From contig PASL01000006.1 in NCBI GenBank assembly GCA_002712125.1, positions 91,154 to 98,511 of the forward strand: 7,358 nt of DNA. Reading direction: 5' to 3'. This document shows, piece after piece, positions 6,929 through 7,358 of this stretch; the first letter of the stretch is position 1; each line of letters starts with the position of its first letter. A program made the position numbers and the translations under genes. The stretch is from Chloroflexota bacterium. GTDB taxonomy: Bacteria > Chloroflexota > Dehalococcoidia > Lucifugimonadales > Lucifugimonadaceae. A model generated the notes under the pieces. That model did not search any database and had not been told where the DNA came from. It worked only from the letters and a program-made list of their open reading frames with translations.

Positions 6929-6957
6929 AATATAACTTAGTATATATAAAAAAACAA
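6929..6957 (-). promoter_or_regulatory. Candidate promoter for the ManD-like gene
   Basis: Read on the minus strand, TTGTTT (6957-6952) is followed after 17 bases by TATATT (6934-6929), matching 3 of 6 and 5 of 6 consensus bases. Transcription would start near 6922, giving a leader of about 28 bases to the ATG at 6894. A plus-strand TTCTTA (6923-6928) and TATAAA (6945-6950) with 16 bases between could serve the divergent gene, so the two promoters would interlock. AT-rich sequence makes such matches common. Confidence 0.35.
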
Positions 6958-6968
6958 ACTTATTATTT

Positions 6969-7358
6969 ATGAATGATGTATGGATAAATATAAACTCTCT
7001 AGAATTTAACTCAATTGTGGTTAATTCTAATACTGAATGGACACATCTAAAAATCTCAGATAATTCTAATATTTTTGGTGAAGGAGAGATTACTCATACA
7101 CAACTATCAAGAAATGTTTCTCCAATTGTTGCGAAATTAGCTAATAGTCTTAGAGGAAAAAAAGTTTATTCTGATTATGATGTGATTACAGAAAATAATT
7201 TATCAATAGAAAATATAGAATCTGATCAATTGTTAGCTACTGCTGTAAGTGGTCTGCGTTGTGCAATTACTGATGCGATCTCAAAGCAATCTAAACTTAA
7301 GATGTATGAGTATATATTATATAAATTTGGAGAAAAAAATATTTCGAGTAACAAGGTA
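6969..7358 (+). CDS. Enolase-superfamily (mandelate racemase-like) protein, N-terminal part, divergent paralogue (3' end outside window)
   Basis: The frame is open from the ATG at 6969 to the last base, 130 codons, and runs off the window. The sequence fits the capping domain of the mandelate racemase/muconate lactonizing family in loose form: EWTHLKISDNSNIFGEGEIT (residues 23-42) matches the usual hydrophobic-x-hydrophobic, G-x-GE pattern of the first strands; SPIVAKLANSLRGKKV (51-66) matches the helix before the gap; and AVSGLRCAITDAISKQ then KMYEYIL (about 92-117) match the usual A.sGi..AlwDi.GK....vYeLL. The Trp of ALWD is Thr here and the GG after the last motif is missing, so it is a distant relative of the neighbouring ManD-like protein, not a recent duplicate. 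Metal ligands and catalytic residues would lie past the window, so function cannot be judged. ATGs at 6973 and 6976 are in another frame. No Shine-Dalgarno is visible. Confidence 0.7.
   Translation, partial: MNDVWININSLEFNSIVVNSNTEWTHLKISDNSNIFGEGEITHTQLSRNVSPIVAKLANSLRGKKVYSDYDVITENNLSIENIESDQLLATAVSGLRCAITDAISKQSKLKMYEYILYKFGEKNISSNKV

Noticed and set aside
1..7358. tRNA, rRNA, riboswitch, CRISPR array, transposase or phage-type genes
   Set aside because: Coding genes cover almost the whole window, the largest gap is 74 bases, and no repeated spacers, terminal inverted repeats or conserved RNA folds were seen. In particular, no glycine riboswitch is visible; one would lie upstream of the gcv operon, outside the window.

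Overview
The window is AT-rich bacterial DNA (roughly one third G+C by eye, not counted), densely packed with protein-coding genes. There is no rRNA, tRNA, CRISPR array or insertion sequence that I can see. Glycine decarboxylase is split into two genes (gcvPA and gcvPB), as in Firmicutes, Thermotogae, Chloroflexota and archaea, and unlike the single-chain GcvP of most Proteobacteria. Two enolase-superfamily genes lie side by side with sugar-acid catabolic genes. A low-GC free-living bacterium, possibly a marine SAR202-type Chloroflexota (a lineage reported to have expanded enolase-superfamily families), would fit. This assignment is inference only; no marker gene here settles it.

Layout. 1-513: 3' part of gcvPA, cut by the window edge, overlapping gcvPB (507-1958) by 7 bases. 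After a 51-base gap come a KDPG/KHG-type aldolase (2010-2690, TTG start) and a 2-keto-3-deoxygluconate-type PfkB kinase (2693-3718), 2 bases apart. Tail to tail with the kinase, with no base between them, lies a minus-strand metal-dependent amidohydrolase (3719-5152). A 30-base divergent gap separates it from a small plus-strand secreted, membrane-anchored protein (5183-5728). Its stop codon overlaps that of a minus-strand mandelate racemase/ManD-like sugar-acid dehydratase homologue (5725-6894). A 74-base divergent gap then leads to the 5' part of a second, very divergent enolase-superfamily gene (6969-7358), which runs off the window.

How the genes work together. The GcvPA and GcvPB halves form the P-protein of the glycine cleavage system. 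The acid-sugar dehydratase homologue, the kinase and the aldolase correspond to three successive steps of Entner-Doudoroff-type catabolism: aldonic or uronic acid to 2-keto-3-deoxy acid, to its 6-phosphate, to pyruvate plus glyceraldehyde 3-phosphate. The amidohydrolase and the membrane protein have no assigned substrate. The most notable points are a ManD-like enzyme with a Val where the family has its catalytic His after the first metal ligand, the divergent pair of unlike enolase paralogues, and a promoter that appears to give a leaderless mRNA for the membrane protein.
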